From Neiella holothuriorum (GTDB taxonomy: Bacteria > Pseudomonadota > Gammaproteobacteria > Enterobacterales > Neiellaceae), in NCBI RefSeq assembly GCF_019457915.1, contig NZ_JAHZSS010000002.1, positions 186,001 through 250,000 on the forward strand: 64,000 nt of DNA, given 5' to 3'. Positions within the stretch are counted from its first letter, which is position 1, and each line of letters starts with the position of its first letter. The notes beneath the pieces are model-generated. The model did not search any database, was not told the DNA's origin, and worked only from the letters and a program-made list of their open reading frames with translations. This document shows, piece after piece, positions 33,236 through 42,815 of the stretch. The position numbers and the translations under genes are program-made.

Positions 33236-33934
33236 ATGAAACAAGTAACCTGCACAGTCAGCCGCCTTGAAGCGTTGACTCCTTTTGTGCAACGAGCAAT
33301 GTTAAGCCCTGTTGAGCCGGTTGAGTTTTTACCGGGTCAATACCTGATGCTGCACTTGTCAGAACAAGACAAGCGCCCATTTTCTATTGCCAGTGCGAGC
33401 AATGCCGCTGAGCTGGAATTGCATATCGGAGCAGGCCGAGCCGACAGTTACGCTGGCCAAGCCATTGAGCATTTAAAGCAACATGAACAAGTCACGGTGT
33501 CGTTACCCGGTGGCGATGCATACTGGCACCCTGAGCGTCATGAGCCAACTATTTTAATGGCTGGTGGTACCGGATTTTCTTACGTCAACAGCATCTTAAT
33601 GAGCATGATCGATGCGCCGCGTAGCGAATCGCTCATCGTATACTGGGGTGTGCGCTGTGAAGCCGATTTATATGAGTGGTCGCGACTGCAACAATTAGCT
33701 GAAAGCCACGAGTGGTTAACGGTACATGCCGTGGTCGAAGAGCCTTCAGCCGACTGGCAAGGCAAAACAGGGCAAGTGCATCAAGCGGTATTGAATGATT
33801 TCGATAGCTTAGCTGGCTACGATCTTTACATGGCTGGGCGTTTTGAAATGGTTGGTGTGGCTCGAGATGCCTTCCTTGAAAAGCAAATGCCACGCGAGCG
33901 CATGTTCTCCGATGCCTTCGCGTTTATCGATTAG
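33236..33934 (+). CDS. fre: NAD(P)H-flavin reductase
   Basis: At 232 aa it has the length of E. coli Fre. The FAD/FMN-binding segment RPFSIAS (residues 46-52) precedes the NAD(P)H-binding region with MAGGTGFSYVNSI, VYWGVR and the C-terminal YMAGRFEMVG. It supplies reduced flavin in the cytoplasm; neighbour UbiD depends on a flavin cofactor. I chose the ATG preceded by GGAG with 5-nt spacing. The stop lies 7 bp from convergent hemY. Confidence 0.93.
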   Translation: MKQVTCTVSRLEALTPFVQRAMLSPVEPVEFLPGQYLMLHLSEQDKRPFSIASASNAAELELHIGAGRADSYAGQAIEHLKQHEQVTVSLPGGDAYWHPERHEPTILMAGGTGFSYVNSILMSMIDAPRSESLIVYWGVRCEADLYEWSRLQQLAESHEWLTVHAVVEEPSADWQGKTGQVHQAVLNDFDSLAGYDLYMAGRFEMVGVARDAFLEKQMPRERMFSDAFAFID

Positions 33935-33941
33935 CATCAGA

Positions 33942-35111
33942 TTAATTCGCGGCGCTGATTGCCTGACGATAGGCTTCCAAAGCGCCGCCAACTTGACCTG
34001 CTTGCTCAAGCGCCATGGCCAGCGCTAGGTAATCTCGCTGACAAGGCTTTTCGCGCAGGGCCTTTTTCAAGTAATCAACCGCTTCATCAAAATGACGTGC
34101 ATGTAATGCTGTCAGGCCTACCAAACTGGCTCGTTCGGCCGATTCACCTTTAGCTTTCTTTTTCACTTCTTGCAGCTTCTGCTCCGGTTCGGTCACAGTT
34201 AGCAGATGCCATTCATTCAGCAGTGGTTGCGATGATGCTTTTAACAAGCGTGGGTACAATAAGTCGGCTGCTTGAGGGCCGCCACCATGGCGCCGCAATG
34301 CATAACTTAAACGAGCTAGAATCTGATGGTTTTGTTGAATTGATTTGGCCAAGCCTTGCCAATATTGCAAGGTTGACTCGGCACCCTTTTGACTTGCCAA
34401 TTGCTCAAAATAATGGCCATAGGCGGTGACTTCAGTAGCCGCCAACTTCGCTTCGGAAAGCTGGCTGTGTTTGCGTAAATCAGGTAATAATTCAAGCCAC
34501 TCTGGCCACATGGCAAGTTGTTGGTATAACTCGCTGAGCTGCGATAACAGCGAAGCATTGCGAGGGTTATGACGGTACCACTGCAGTAGCAGACCCAATG
34601 CTTCACGTTGACTTTGTTCGTTATCCGCCAGACGGGCTTTGGTCATGGCAATAGCAAGCGAATGGCGGCCAGCATCGCCCACTTGTTCAAAGTATTTTTG
34701 GCTGCGTTTATCATGGCCCAGTTTTTTAGCCGCTTCAGCTGCTACTAAGTAATTCAGCTCTGGGTTATGACTGTGATCGGCGCTTTTCGCCAATAGTTTT
34801 TCAGCGCTTTTCCAATCTTGCGCGGCAACTGCGACAAAACCATCGGCGGTTTGTTGTAAGGCGTGGCGCTGTTTACGATTACTCAACCAGAGTACCGAGC
34901 GATTGGTGATCCGCAGAATCTTTTTGACGACCCATTCGGTGGCAAAAATTGCCACGAAAATCCCAATAAGGCTAATTACGAAACTCACCACCGTCATTTC
35001 TACAGTGGTTTCCCCTAATGCAAATAAAACATAGCCTTTATTGCCGCTGGCAACGGGGCCTAGCACCATGGCGGCAGCTGCCGCGATAAGTAAAACAATC
35101 ACTCGAATCAT
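33942..35111 (-). CDS. hemY: HemY, TPR-type membrane protein of the hem operon
   Basis: This protein of 389 aa has two N-terminal membrane helices (about 1-20 and 41-62, VVSFVISLIGIFVAIFATEWVVKKI). TPR-type helical repeats follow (for example RASLVGLTALHARHFDEAVDYLKKALREKPCQRDYLALAMALEQAGQ). This is the proteobacterial HemY family (PF07219), not the Gram-positive protoporphyrinogen oxidase of the same name. It may scaffold haem-pathway enzymes at the membrane. Its start overlaps the hemX stop by 4 bp. Confidence 0.93.
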   Translation of the reverse strand: MIRVIVLLIAAAAAMVLGPVASGNKGYVLFALGETTVEMTVVSFVISLIGIFVAIFATEWVVKKILRITNRSVLWLSNRKQRHALQQTADGFVAVAAQDWKSAEKLLAKSADHSHNPELNYLVAAEAAKKLGHDKRSQKYFEQVGDAGRHSLAIAMTKARLADNEQSQREALGLLLQWYRHNPRNASLLSQLSELYQQLAMWPEWLELLPDLRKHSQLSEAKLAATEVTAYGHYFEQLASQKGAESTLQYWQGLAKSIQQNHQILARLSYALRRHGGGPQAADLLYPRLLKASSQPLLNEWHLLTVTEPEQKLQEVKKKAKGESAERASLVGLTALHARHFDEAVDYLKKALREKPCQRDYLALAMALEQAGQVGGALEAYRQAISAAN

Positions 35112-36523
35112 AACGCTTCCTCGACCGGCTCATCAGGCAAGGTTGGCTCGGGCTCGACTTCCATAACTGGCTCGGCAGGTGCAGCGTTGTCGAGCTCGGT
35201 GATGGATTCTGATTCCAGCTCTACGTTATCTGCAGGCTCAGTGGCCGCTGGCGCTGAAGGTTGTTCGGCCGCATCCGGTGCAGTGTTCGGCTGACTATCC
35301 TGTGCTTGTTGCGCACTTGGCGCGGGGGCGTCTTCGGTTGTTGCTGTTGTGGTCCCATTACTGGTACTCAGCAAATCCCGGATCATCTTACGGCTATGTA
35401 AATCGCTGGGCAGCTGTACTTGTACCGGAGAAATCGCCAGCTCTGCTAAGGTTTCCCGCACGTACTGAACGGCGCTGTCGCTATTGTCGAAATATTCTCT
35501 TAACCAATCATCACTCTGGTTAATCGCATTGATAAAGAGTTGTGGCTGATTGCGCAGTGCGGCTAATTGCGCCTGTTGTAGACTCAGGCGAATATTGGCG
35601 CGCAAATACCAGCGTTGATCCGGTGGTAGCAGGGGCGTGGCACCATCAGCTCTTCGGTTCACCGCGATAAAGCCATCAACAAAGTGTTGCCAGCTGCGCA
35701 TTAGGTTTGCTCGCCAGTCAGCTGGATCGGTTGATACCGAGGCTTCAACGCTACTGCCGACGGATTCTGGGATCTCCAGCGCGTTTAAAGGCAAACGCTC
35801 TAGCTGGCCAATGAGGCCGTCGATGACCAATGCAATGCCATCGATATCGACTTTGGGTAATGCGCCGAGAGTTGCCATGTCATCCGATAAGCTGCGGCGT
35901 AGTGAGAGTAGTTGCGGATCGCGCAATTCCGATACCCGTAGATCGGCACTTTTGAGTAATGCGATGGCGCCGTTTACATCACGCTCCATCCACAACTTAC
36001 GCGTGGCAAGGCGAATCAAATAATCAACTTCAGCCAGCAGCCATTCATTTGATTTTTGCCCGTCGAGCTGTTGCAACCGCTGTTGGAGGCGTTGTTGTGC
36101 CAGCATGCTATCGGCTAACTGACCTTGCAGTTGCTCGAGGGATAACTGTTGGTTTTGATTGGTGGTGGTGAGCTGCTCGTAAACGGTCAATGATGCTTTT
36201 TGACGGTGACTAAATTCTTGCACGAACTCATCGAATTGTTGCTGCTTTTGTTGCCATTTCGGCCACACCATGGTGATGGCAAATAACCCAAGCACAATCA
36301 CAATAACGGACAAAAAGCTGAGCACTAAAGCAGTAACCGCAACGCCATTAGAGCGTGGTTTGTCGGTCGCTGTATGTTTGGGTTGCGACTCGGGAATCGC
36401 TTCTGCTGGCTCAGTATCGACATGCGGACTGTCTTCAGTCGGCGCCGTAGCAACGAAGTGTTCATCATCAGGCTTGTTGTCTGAATCCGTAGTTGGGCTC
36501 GTGTGTTGCTGTCGATCTGTCAT
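35108..36523 (-). CDS. hemX: HemX, uroporphyrinogen-III C-methyltransferase-like membrane protein
   Basis: Its polar N-terminal region (1-58) is followed by a single helix (about 61-87, VAVTALVLSFLSVIVIVLGLFAI), a coiled-coil region rich in glutamine (about 88-155) and the conserved HemX domain (WLLAEVDYLIRLATRKLWMERD and LRANIRLSLQQAQLAALRNQ). The final 90 or so residues are an acidic, proline/alanine/glutamate-rich tail that looks disordered. Despite its database name it lacks a methyltransferase domain. It overlaps hemD by 4 bp and hemY by 4 bp. Confidence 0.92.
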   Translation of the reverse strand: MTDRQQHTSPTTDSDNKPDDEHFVATAPTEDSPHVDTEPAEAIPESQPKHTATDKPRSNGVAVTALVLSFLSVIVIVLGLFAITMVWPKWQQKQQQFDEFVQEFSHRQKASLTVYEQLTTTNQNQQLSLEQLQGQLADSMLAQQRLQQRLQQLDGQKSNEWLLAEVDYLIRLATRKLWMERDVNGAIALLKSADLRVSELRDPQLLSLRRSLSDDMATLGALPKVDIDGIALVIDGLIGQLERLPLNALEIPESVGSSVEASVSTDPADWRANLMRSWQHFVDGFIAVNRRADGATPLLPPDQRWYLRANIRLSLQQAQLAALRNQPQLFINAINQSDDWLREYFDNSDSAVQYVRETLAELAISPVQVQLPSDLHSRKMIRDLLSTSNGTTTATTEDAPAPSAQQAQDSQPNTAPDAAEQPSAPAATEPADNVELESESITELDNAAPAEPVMEVEPEPTLPDEPVEEAL

Positions 36524-37278
36524 GATGATTTGGCCTTATTCAACACCTGCATGAGTGTTGCTTTAAGTGCGGCGTTACTGGCGCCGTCACTAACTGAAAT
36601 CTTATTAAAACCCGCGTTGCTGGCTAGTGCCGCGATTCGCTTGCTGACGGTGAGCAATCGGCTTGAGTATAGCCATGACTCATGGTCGCCTCGGCAAAGC
36701 TCAATTAGTTGTGTCAATTGCTCTGCGCTTGTCACAACTAAGCAGTTCACGTTTTGCTGTTGCCAGTATGGAACCAACTGACTGGAATTTAAAGTAATTA
36801 CGCGACGTTGATAGCATTCACAATAACTAACTTGTGCGTGACGTTGTGTTAGTTGCTGTGCGAGCAGCTCTCGCCCGGCTTGGCCACGTAAAATAACAAC
36901 GCGCAGGCCAGCCACTTGTTGTAGCTGAGGCAGCTCCAATAGCCCTTCGCTATCATGCCGGTTAGGAACAACAACCTGATTAACCGATTGCTGTTGCCAC
37001 TGGGCTTGGGTGGCAGGGCCTACCGCGATATAAGTTGGACGTTCAGGCCAATGCTGATCGAACACCGAGCCGGCTTGTTGTACGGCATGTTTGCTAACGG
37101 CAATGATGATGTCGGCGCTAGCGACCATGTCAGCCACTTGTGGCAGTTGGTGGCCTGGTACGATTTCAAATAACGGCTGGCATACGGCATTAATACCTTC
37201 AACCGCCAGCAATTGTTGTAATTGCTGGCTTTCCGCCAACGGGCGGGTCAATAACACGGTTGATGGTGATTGCGCCAT
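36520..37278 (-). CDS. hemD: uroporphyrinogen-III synthase
   Basis: It cyclises hydroxymethylbilane to uroporphyrinogen III. The family is poorly conserved; markers here are the start TVLLTRPLAESQQL, then PLFEIVP, DIIIAVSKHAVQ, YIAVGPATQ, VILRGQAGRELLAQQL and the paired-domain layout over 252 aa. I chose the ATG (MAQSPS) 7 bp after the hemC stop; a longer frame would overlap hemC. Position between hemC and hemX makes the call firm. Confidence 0.92.
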   Translation of the reverse strand: MAQSPSTVLLTRPLAESQQLQQLLAVEGINAVCQPLFEIVPGHQLPQVADMVASADIIIAVSKHAVQQAGSVFDQHWPERPTYIAVGPATQAQWQQQSVNQVVVPNRHDSEGLLELPQLQQVAGLRVVILRGQAGRELLAQQLTQRHAQVSYCECYQRRVITLNSSQLVPYWQQQNVNCLVVTSAEQLTQLIELCRGDHESWLYSSRLLTVSKRIAALASNAGFNKISVSDGASNAALKATLMQVLNKAKSS

Positions 37279-37285
37279 TGCGAGC

Positions 37286-38206
37286 TTACTGACTACAGCT
37301 TTCGAGCAGCTGGCGAGCACCTAGCTCAATGAGTTTTTCGGCCACTTGTACGCCAAGTGCTTCTGGATCATCAATTGAGCTGGTCAGAACACAGCGCAAA
37401 ATGGTTTGCCCGTCCATGCTGCCGACTAAGCCCGTCAGAGTGAGTTGGTCACCGTGACGCTGCGCTTGGCCAGCGATAGGCACTTGGCAGCCCCCTTCTA
37501 AATAACGGTTCATGGCGCGTTCCGCGCGCACGCAAAGCGCTGTGTTGTCGCAATGAAGAGGCGCCAACAATGCTTGCGTTGCTTGGTCATCGTGCCGGCA
37601 TTCGATGCCAACGGCACCTTGACCTGCGGCTGGTAAACACAAGCTGTGGGGTAAGTGCTGGCGAATGCGTTGTGGCATGTCTAAACGAATCAAGCCGGCG
37701 CTGGCGAGGATGATGGCGTCGTAGTCACCGTTATCGAGTTTACCGAGGCGAGTACCAACGTTGCCGCGTAAGTCAGTGATGTTCAGATCTGGACGCATGG
37801 CTTTGAGTTGGCTTTGGCGACGCAAACTTGAGGTACCAACCGTTGCGCCGGTTGGTAATGCTTCTATGCTGTCATACGTGTTGCTGACGAATGCATCGGC
37901 GCTATTTTCACGTGGGCAAATGATCGGCAAACAAAATGGCTCGGGCAGCGCCATTGGCACATCTTTCATGGAATGGACGGCGATATCGGCTCGGCCTTCT
38001 AGCATTGCCACTTCTAGCTCTTTAATGAAAAGCCCTTTACCACCAATTTTGGCCAGTGGTGTATCAAGGATTTTATCGCCCTTGGTGACCATAGGTACGA
38101 GTTCAACTTGCAGCTGAGGGTGATAGTGTTTTAGTTGCGCTTTAACGTATTCAGCTTGCCAAAGTGCGAGTGGACTCTGGCGTGTGGCAATGCGTATAAG
38201 GGACAT
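37286..38206 (-). CDS. hemC: porphobilinogen deaminase (hydroxymethylbilane synthase)
   Basis: It joins four porphobilinogens using a dipyrromethane cofactor bound to the cysteine in EGGCQVPIA (C240). Other markers are [43 protein letters not shown] and [13 protein letters not shown]. At 306 aa it has the normal length. It is first of the hemC-hemD-hemX-hemY operon, divergent from cyaA with about 190 bp of shared upstream DNA, the classic gammaproteobacterial layout. Confidence 0.97.
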   Translation of the reverse strand: MSLIRIATRQSPLALWQAEYVKAQLKHYHPQLQVELVPMVTKGDKILDTPLAKIGGKGLFIKELEVAMLEGRADIAVHSMKDVPMALPEPFCLPIICPRENSADAFVSNTYDSIEALPTGATVGTSSLRRQSQLKAMRPDLNITDLRGNVGTRLGKLDNGDYDAIILASAGLIRLDMPQRIRQHLPHSLCLPAAGQGAVGIECRHDDQATQALLAPLHCDNTALCVRAERAMNRYLEGGCQVPIAGQAQRHGDQLTLTGLVGSMDGQTILRCVLTSSIDDPEALGVQVAEKLIELGARQLLESCSQ

Positions 38207-38397
38207 ATAAATTTCCGTTTAACATGATGATGACATGCTATCACTGCCTCCGATTAGACCCAAGTTTTCGGGCAGTTTACCTGACCGGTTTAAGTTGCTA
38301 GCATGATCCCGTTTTACCTAGAGTATTTGCCGTCTATGTTGCTAACCGATCATCACGCCAAAACCATATTACCCGTGCGTTGCGGAGTGGTGTGTTA

Positions 38398-40902
38398 ATG
38401 GATACCAATGGTATTCACATCGAGCAACGTGTCGCTCAGCTCGAAGCGCTGAATCAACAGCGCCTGAATCGTGCTCGCTTGGTGCTGACCAAGCCCGGCT
38501 TGAAAGTATTCGACCTCATTGCCCCGCTACTGCACTTTAATCACCCCGATTTACCCGGCTATGTCGGCGGCAGCTGCCCGGCTGGCATTCAAAATTATCA
38601 GCTCCCCGCCAGCGATCGAAAATTACTGGCAGAATGGGAACACTTCCGCCCAGAGTTGGTTGAAGACGGCGATATCCTCGGTGTGTTCTGCATGGGCAGT
38701 ACCGCCTCGTTGGGCCAATGCTGCGATTCAGATTTAGACGTTTGGGTTATTTACGATTCACAGCTCAATGCTCAGCAGCGCATGATGCTGGAGCAAAAGT
38801 GCCAGAAAATTACCGATTGGTCGGCGCAACTTGGTATTGAGGCCAATTTCTTTTTGGTCGATCCCGAGCAATTTATTCGCAGCCATCGACAGGTGATCAC
38901 CAAAGACAACTGTGGCTCCACCCAAAACTGGTTGCTGCTTGATGAATTTTATCGTTCGTGCGTCCGCCTTGCCGGCTGTAATTTGCTGTGGTTTTTAGTG
39001 CCAGTTGATTGCGAAGAGCAATATTCTGAGTATGTCGCAGCATTATTTGAAGACGAACAGCTCGAACACAAAGCATGGGTCGACTTAGGCGGCATTGCTC
39101 GAGTTCCCGCAGAAGAATACTTTGGCGCCGCTTTATGGCAACTCTACAAAGGCATTGATTCGCCGTTTAAAGCGGTATTAAAAACATTGCTGCTCGAGTC
39201 TTATTCTCACCAATACCCGAATACACGATTGTTGTGTCATGAGTTTAAGCAACGTTGGATGTCTGGCTGTTGTGACCCCATGGGGCTGGATAGCTATCGT
39301 TTGGTATTGGACCACGTTAGTAAGTATTTACGTGGTCAGAATGACTTGCTGCGTTTAGATTTAGCGCGCCGCTGCTTTTATTTAAAAACCTGCATGGTAT
39401 TGAGCCAGCCGGTTGAAAAAGTTAACTGGCAAGTGGTGGCGATGCGCCAACTTTTGGCGGATTGGAACTGGGATCCCGATTTGCTGAGCGAGCTTGACCG
39501 ACGTGAAAGCTGGAAGGTTGAGCACGTTAAACGCGCTTACCGAGAAGTGCTAGAAGCGCTGATGGTTGGCTTCCGTAAATTGATTGAATTTGCCCGTCGT
39601 AACCAAATTAGCGAAGCCATTAACCCGGAAGATATCGGCGTTCTATCGCGCAAGCTATATGCCTCATTCGAGATGACCACGAGTAAGGTTGAGTTAATCA
39701 ATCCGAACATTGCCCCGAGCCTGTATGAGCCGGTGATTACCTTAGTGCAAGTACCGGAAGGGCGGTCAGTTGCCGCAGGTTGGTATTTGTATAAAACCCC
39801 ATTGCGCGCCAGCAGCATGATCGGCGCCAAGCACCAAAAACATGCTGACCACTTGTCTCGACTGATCGCTTGGGCATATTTCAATGGCATTATTAACCCT
39901 TCCACTGAAATTCACCTACATGCCCCCGGCAGCCATATTTGCATTGATTCTGTTCGCCGTATGGTTCGCGATCTAGCCTCGGCCATGCCGGTGAAGTTTG
40001 CGCCAACACGCAAAGAAGAACTGTCGAAGCCTAGTGAAATTCGTCAGTTGATGTTGTTTGTCAATTTGTCAGACCCACGCTTACCGACTGACATCAAAAT
40101 TCCTATGGCGCACACCGATGAATCGTTCGACGTATTCAGCGCGGGCCAAGACATGGTGAATTTGGTGCAAAGCGTCGACATGCTTTATTTGAGCAGTTGG
40201 AATGAAATACACAGTTATCATTTCAGTGGTAATGAGGCCATTCTCGATTGCATGGTGATGCTGACGTCCAAAATGCATAAACAAGCCAACATTCCGATGC
40301 GTAGTGATGTGTTCTGTTATTCACATCAAGGTGAACTAGCCATCGGTCAGCAGGTACGGCAAGTGCTATTGGATAGCATGACAATGCGACTCGATCGTAC
40401 CGGATCTGGCTCCGATTACCGTATGTTCACTCTCGCCGACGAGCGCTTCGCGTTATTCTTTGAACGCCGTTCGGTGTACAAGCACAAATTAGAAAACCCG
40501 GTCGATTTCTATCGCCATATTTCGCACAACAAATTGGGTGGCCGAGATCGTGCCGCGAGCGAAACCACCGAAAGTGTGGCGCCAACCATTGTGGAAAACC
40601 ACGCCAGTGAAGGCTTAGTGCAGTTTTTCTTCGAGCATGATGCTGATGGTTTCAATATCTATGTGGTTGATGAAGCCAACCAAGTGGAACTATACGAGCA
40701 CTTTAAAGGCTCAAAAGAAGAGTTGGTGCAGAGCGTGAATCGCTTTTACTCATCATCAAAGCAACGCCAGCCAGATGATGACGATGAGCAGAAAATCAAT
40801 TTCAACTTGCCACAGTTCTACGAGATCGTCGAACGCAACGGCAGCAAACACATTCTCCCTTACGGTGCCGCTGGTCGGGTCTCTCAGTCGGTAAATCTGT
40901 AG
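38398..40902 (+). CDS. cyaA: class I adenylate cyclase
   Basis: Large class I enzyme of 834 aa. The nucleotidyl-transferase-type catalytic motif FCMGSTASLGQCCDSDLDVWV is present near residues 99-119 (GS and the D-x-D metal-binding pair). C-terminal regulatory half includes GSDYRMFTLADERFALFFERR and YPFGAAG-like LPYGAAGRVSQSVNL end. It makes cyclic AMP for CRP. I chose the ATG giving MDTNGIHIE, with GGAG upstream. It is divergent from hemC and convergent with cyaY after 16 bp, as in E. coli. Confidence 0.95.
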   Translation: MDTNGIHIEQRVAQLEALNQQRLNRARLVLTKPGLKVFDLIAPLLHFNHPDLPGYVGGSCPAGIQNYQLPASDRKLLAEWEHFRPELVEDGDILGVFCMGSTASLGQCCDSDLDVWVIYDSQLNAQQRMMLEQKCQKITDWSAQLGIEANFFLVDPEQFIRSHRQVITKDNCGSTQNWLLLDEFYRSCVRLAGCNLLWFLVPVDCEEQYSEYVAALFEDEQLEHKAWVDLGGIARVPAEEYFGAALWQLYKGIDSPFKAVLKTLLLESYSHQYPNTRLLCHEFKQRWMSGCCDPMGLDSYRLVLDHVSKYLRGQNDLLRLDLARRCFYLKTCMVLSQPVEKVNWQVVAMRQLLADWNWDPDLLSELDRRESWKVEHVKRAYREVLEALMVGFRKLIEFARRNQISEAINPEDIGVLSRKLYASFEMTTSKVELINPNIAPSLYEPVITLVQVPEGRSVAAGWYLYKTPLRASSMIGAKHQKHADHLSRLIAWAYFNGIINPSTEIHLHAPGSHICIDSVRRMVRDLASAMPVKFAPTRKEELSKPSEIRQLMLFVNLSDPRLPTDIKIPMAHTDESFDVFSAGQDMVNLVQSVDMLYLSSWNEIHSYHFSGNEAILDCMVMLTSKMHKQANIPMRSDVFCYSHQGELAIGQQVRQVLLDSMTMRLDRTGSGSDYRMFTLADERFALFFERRSVYKHKLENPVDFYRHISHNKLGGRDRAASETTESVAPTIVENHASEGLVQFFFEHDADGFNIYVVDEANQVELYEHFKGSKEELVQSVNRFYSSSKQRQPDDDDEQKINFNLPQFYEIVERNGSKHILPYGAAGRVSQSVNL

Positions 40903-40918
40903 CGGACTAACCGGCGAG

Positions 40919-41233
40919 CTAGTTAATAACGATGGTCTCGCCGGACTGATCGCAACAAGCCTTGTTCAGAATCTCTAGGAAGCGTTGGCCGGTTCGGTCG
41001 TCACACCAGTGCCCATCAACATAATCAAAGTGATAGCCGTTGGTCCGTGTGGCTAGCCATAGCTGGTGGACTGGCTCTTGGCGGTTAATAATGATCTTCG
41101 AGCCATTGGCAAAGTCGATGGTCAAAATGCCAGCTGCAACTTCGTAATCAATGTCGGCATCGCATTCATCAAGTTGTTCTTCAATGCTGTTCAGTTGGTC
41201 GTCGATCAGGGTATGGAATTCAGTGTCATTCAT
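40919..41233 (-). CDS. cyaY: frataxin-like iron-binding protein CyaY
   Basis: Frataxin fold in 104 aa: an acidic first helix (MNDTEFHTLIDDQLNSIEEQLDE), beta strands with ILTIDFANGSKIIINRQEP and HQLWLATRTNGYHFDY, and the last helix (RFLEILNKACCDQSG). The acidic ridge binds iron and regulates iron-sulfur cluster assembly through IscS. Two adjacent cysteines near the C-terminus are noticeable. It is divergent from lptM and convergent with cyaA. Confidence 0.95.
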   Translation of the reverse strand: MNDTEFHTLIDDQLNSIEEQLDECDADIDYEVAAGILTIDFANGSKIIINRQEPVHQLWLATRTNGYHFDYVDGHWCDDRTGQRFLEILNKACCDQSGETIVIN

Positions 41234-41319
41234 AGAAAAGCCGCAACGGTTGCAATTGTTGAATTGAGTGCGATTATAGAGGCCAATTTAACAAATTCTA
41301 CAACTGAGAGTGGAAACGG

Positions 41320-41505
41320 ATGCTGAATAAAGCGCAGTCATTGGCGGTTCTTACCCTGTTAACGGCACTACTAGGGTTAGTCGGTTGCGGTCAAAAAGGC
41401 CCGCTGTATTTGCCTGAAGAGGCGCCAGAGCAGTTGCCGCAGAGCGAATCGCAACAGCCTCAACCGGCCAATGCGGAGTCGGCTCCCTCTCAGCCAGCGC
41501 GATAG
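41320..41505 (+). CDS. lptM: LPS translocon maturation chaperone LptM (small lipoprotein YifL)
   Basis: This 61-residue lipoprotein has the lipobox LVGC (C23), followed by GQKGPLYLPEE, the conserved LptM/YifL motif, and a short proline/glutamine-rich tail. In E. coli LptM helps LptD mature and fold in the outer membrane. It lies 20 bp before lysA, a position common in gammaproteobacteria. Confidence 0.93.
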   Translation: MLNKAQSLAVLTLLTALLGLVGCGQKGPLYLPEEAPEQLPQSESQQPQPANAESAPSQPAR

Positions 41506-41525
41506 ATTTTCGAGGAGTTAGTTTT

Positions 41526-42779
41526 TTGGATCATTTCAATTTTCAGGAAAATGGCCAGCTTTTCGCTGAGCAAGTTCCGGTATCAGCCATTGCAGACACT
41601 TACGGCACCCCTTGTTATGTTTATTCGCGAGCCACTTTAGAGCGCCATTGGAAAGCGTTTGATGATGCCGCTGGTGATCACCCGCACTTAGTCTGTTATG
41701 CAGTAAAGGCTAACTCCAACCTGGCGATTCTGAGTATTCTGGCCAAGCTTGGCTCGGGTTTTGATATTGTCTCAGGTGGCGAATTAGCGCGTGTGCTGGA
41801 AGCCGGCGGAGAGCCTGCCAAAGTGGTTTTCTCTGGCGTTGGTAAAACGGTTGAAGAGATCGAGTACGCATTGGAAGCCGGTGTGGGTTGCTTCAACGTT
41901 GAGTCTGAGCCTGAACTACACCGCATTGCCAAGGTTGCCGAACGCTTGAATAAAGTCGCTCGTATTTCCGTGCGTGTAAACCCTGATGTTGACGCTGGTA
42001 CTCACCCATATATTTCTACCGGATTAAAAGAAAACAAATTCGGCATTGCCATTGAGCAAGCGCCTGCGGTTTATCAACAAGCGGCAGCTTACCCACAGCT
42101 CAAAATTGTTGGTGTGGATTGCCACATCGGTTCTCAGCTCACTGAAATTGCGCCGTTCATCGAAGCGCTGGAACGCTTACTGGTGCTGATCGATCAGCTC
42201 GCTGAGCAAGGCATAGTCATTGAACACTTGGATGTGGGTGGTGGCCTAGGTGTGCCTTATGATGGCGAAGAGCCGCCATTGCCAAGTGAATATGCCGCAG
42301 CTTTGCGTCAACGTTTGCAAGATCGCCCCAATTTAAAATTAATTTTTGAACCAGGCCGAGCCATTGCAGCCAATGCTGGCATCTTGCTAACCAAGGTTGA
42401 ATTCCTTAAGCCCACCGAAGCCAAACACTTTGCTATTGTGGATGCGGCGATGAATGATTTGATTCGCCCTGCATTGTACAGCGCTTATCAAGCTATTGAG
42501 GCTACAGACCGCAACCTGCAACGCGAAACGGCTGTTTATGATGTGGTTGGTCCGGTTTGTGAAACGGGCGATTTCCTCGGCAAAAATCGTGAACTGGCCA
42601 TTGCCGAAGGCGATTTACTAGCGGTGCGATCAGCCGGTGCCTACGGTTTTTGTATGTCATCAAATTACAACTCCAGACCCCGCCCTGCCGAAATTTTGGT
42701 CGATGATGATGAAACAATTGAGATCCGTCGACGCGAAACATTCGCTGAGCTATGGAAAGGAGAGGTGGTGCTGCCGTAA
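41526..42779 (+). CDS. lysA: diaminopimelate decarboxylase
   Basis: PLP enzyme of fold type III that makes lysine from meso-diaminopimelate. The PLP lysine is K61 (CYAVKANSN). Other markers are GSGFDIVSGGEL, HIGSQ, DVGGGLG, EPGRAI and the catalytic cysteine segment GPVCETGDFL. At 417 aa it has the normal length. The start is TTG (MDHFNF), supported by GAGGAG 8 nt upstream. It lies between lptM and dapF, so two consecutive steps of the diaminopimelate pathway are coded together. Confidence 0.96.
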   Translation: MDHFNFQENGQLFAEQVPVSAIADTYGTPCYVYSRATLERHWKAFDDAAGDHPHLVCYAVKANSNLAILSILAKLGSGFDIVSGGELARVLEAGGEPAKVVFSGVGKTVEEIEYALEAGVGCFNVESEPELHRIAKVAERLNKVARISVRVNPDVDAGTHPYISTGLKENKFGIAIEQAPAVYQQAAAYPQLKIVGVDCHIGSQLTEIAPFIEALERLLVLIDQLAEQGIVIEHLDVGGGLGVPYDGEEPPLPSEYAAALRQRLQDRPNLKLIFEPGRAIAANAGILLTKVEFLKPTEAKHFAIVDAAMNDLIRPALYSAYQAIEATDRNLQRETAVYDVVGPVCETGDFLGKNRELAIAEGDLLAVRSAGAYGFCMSSNYNSRPRPAEILVDDDETIEIRRRETFAELWKGEVVLP

Positions 42780-42815
42780 ACTAGCAGGATTGCTTGAATT
42801 AGAACCTCCGCTTTC

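Noticed and set aside
38207-38397. CRP site in the hemC/cyaA intergenic region
   Set aside because: TGATGACATGCTATCACTG has one fair half site, but the other half does not fit TGTGA at the right spacing. Not enough to call.
41506-41525. Lysine riboswitch upstream of lysA
   Set aside because: Only 20 bp separate lptM and lysA; there is no room for an aptamer.
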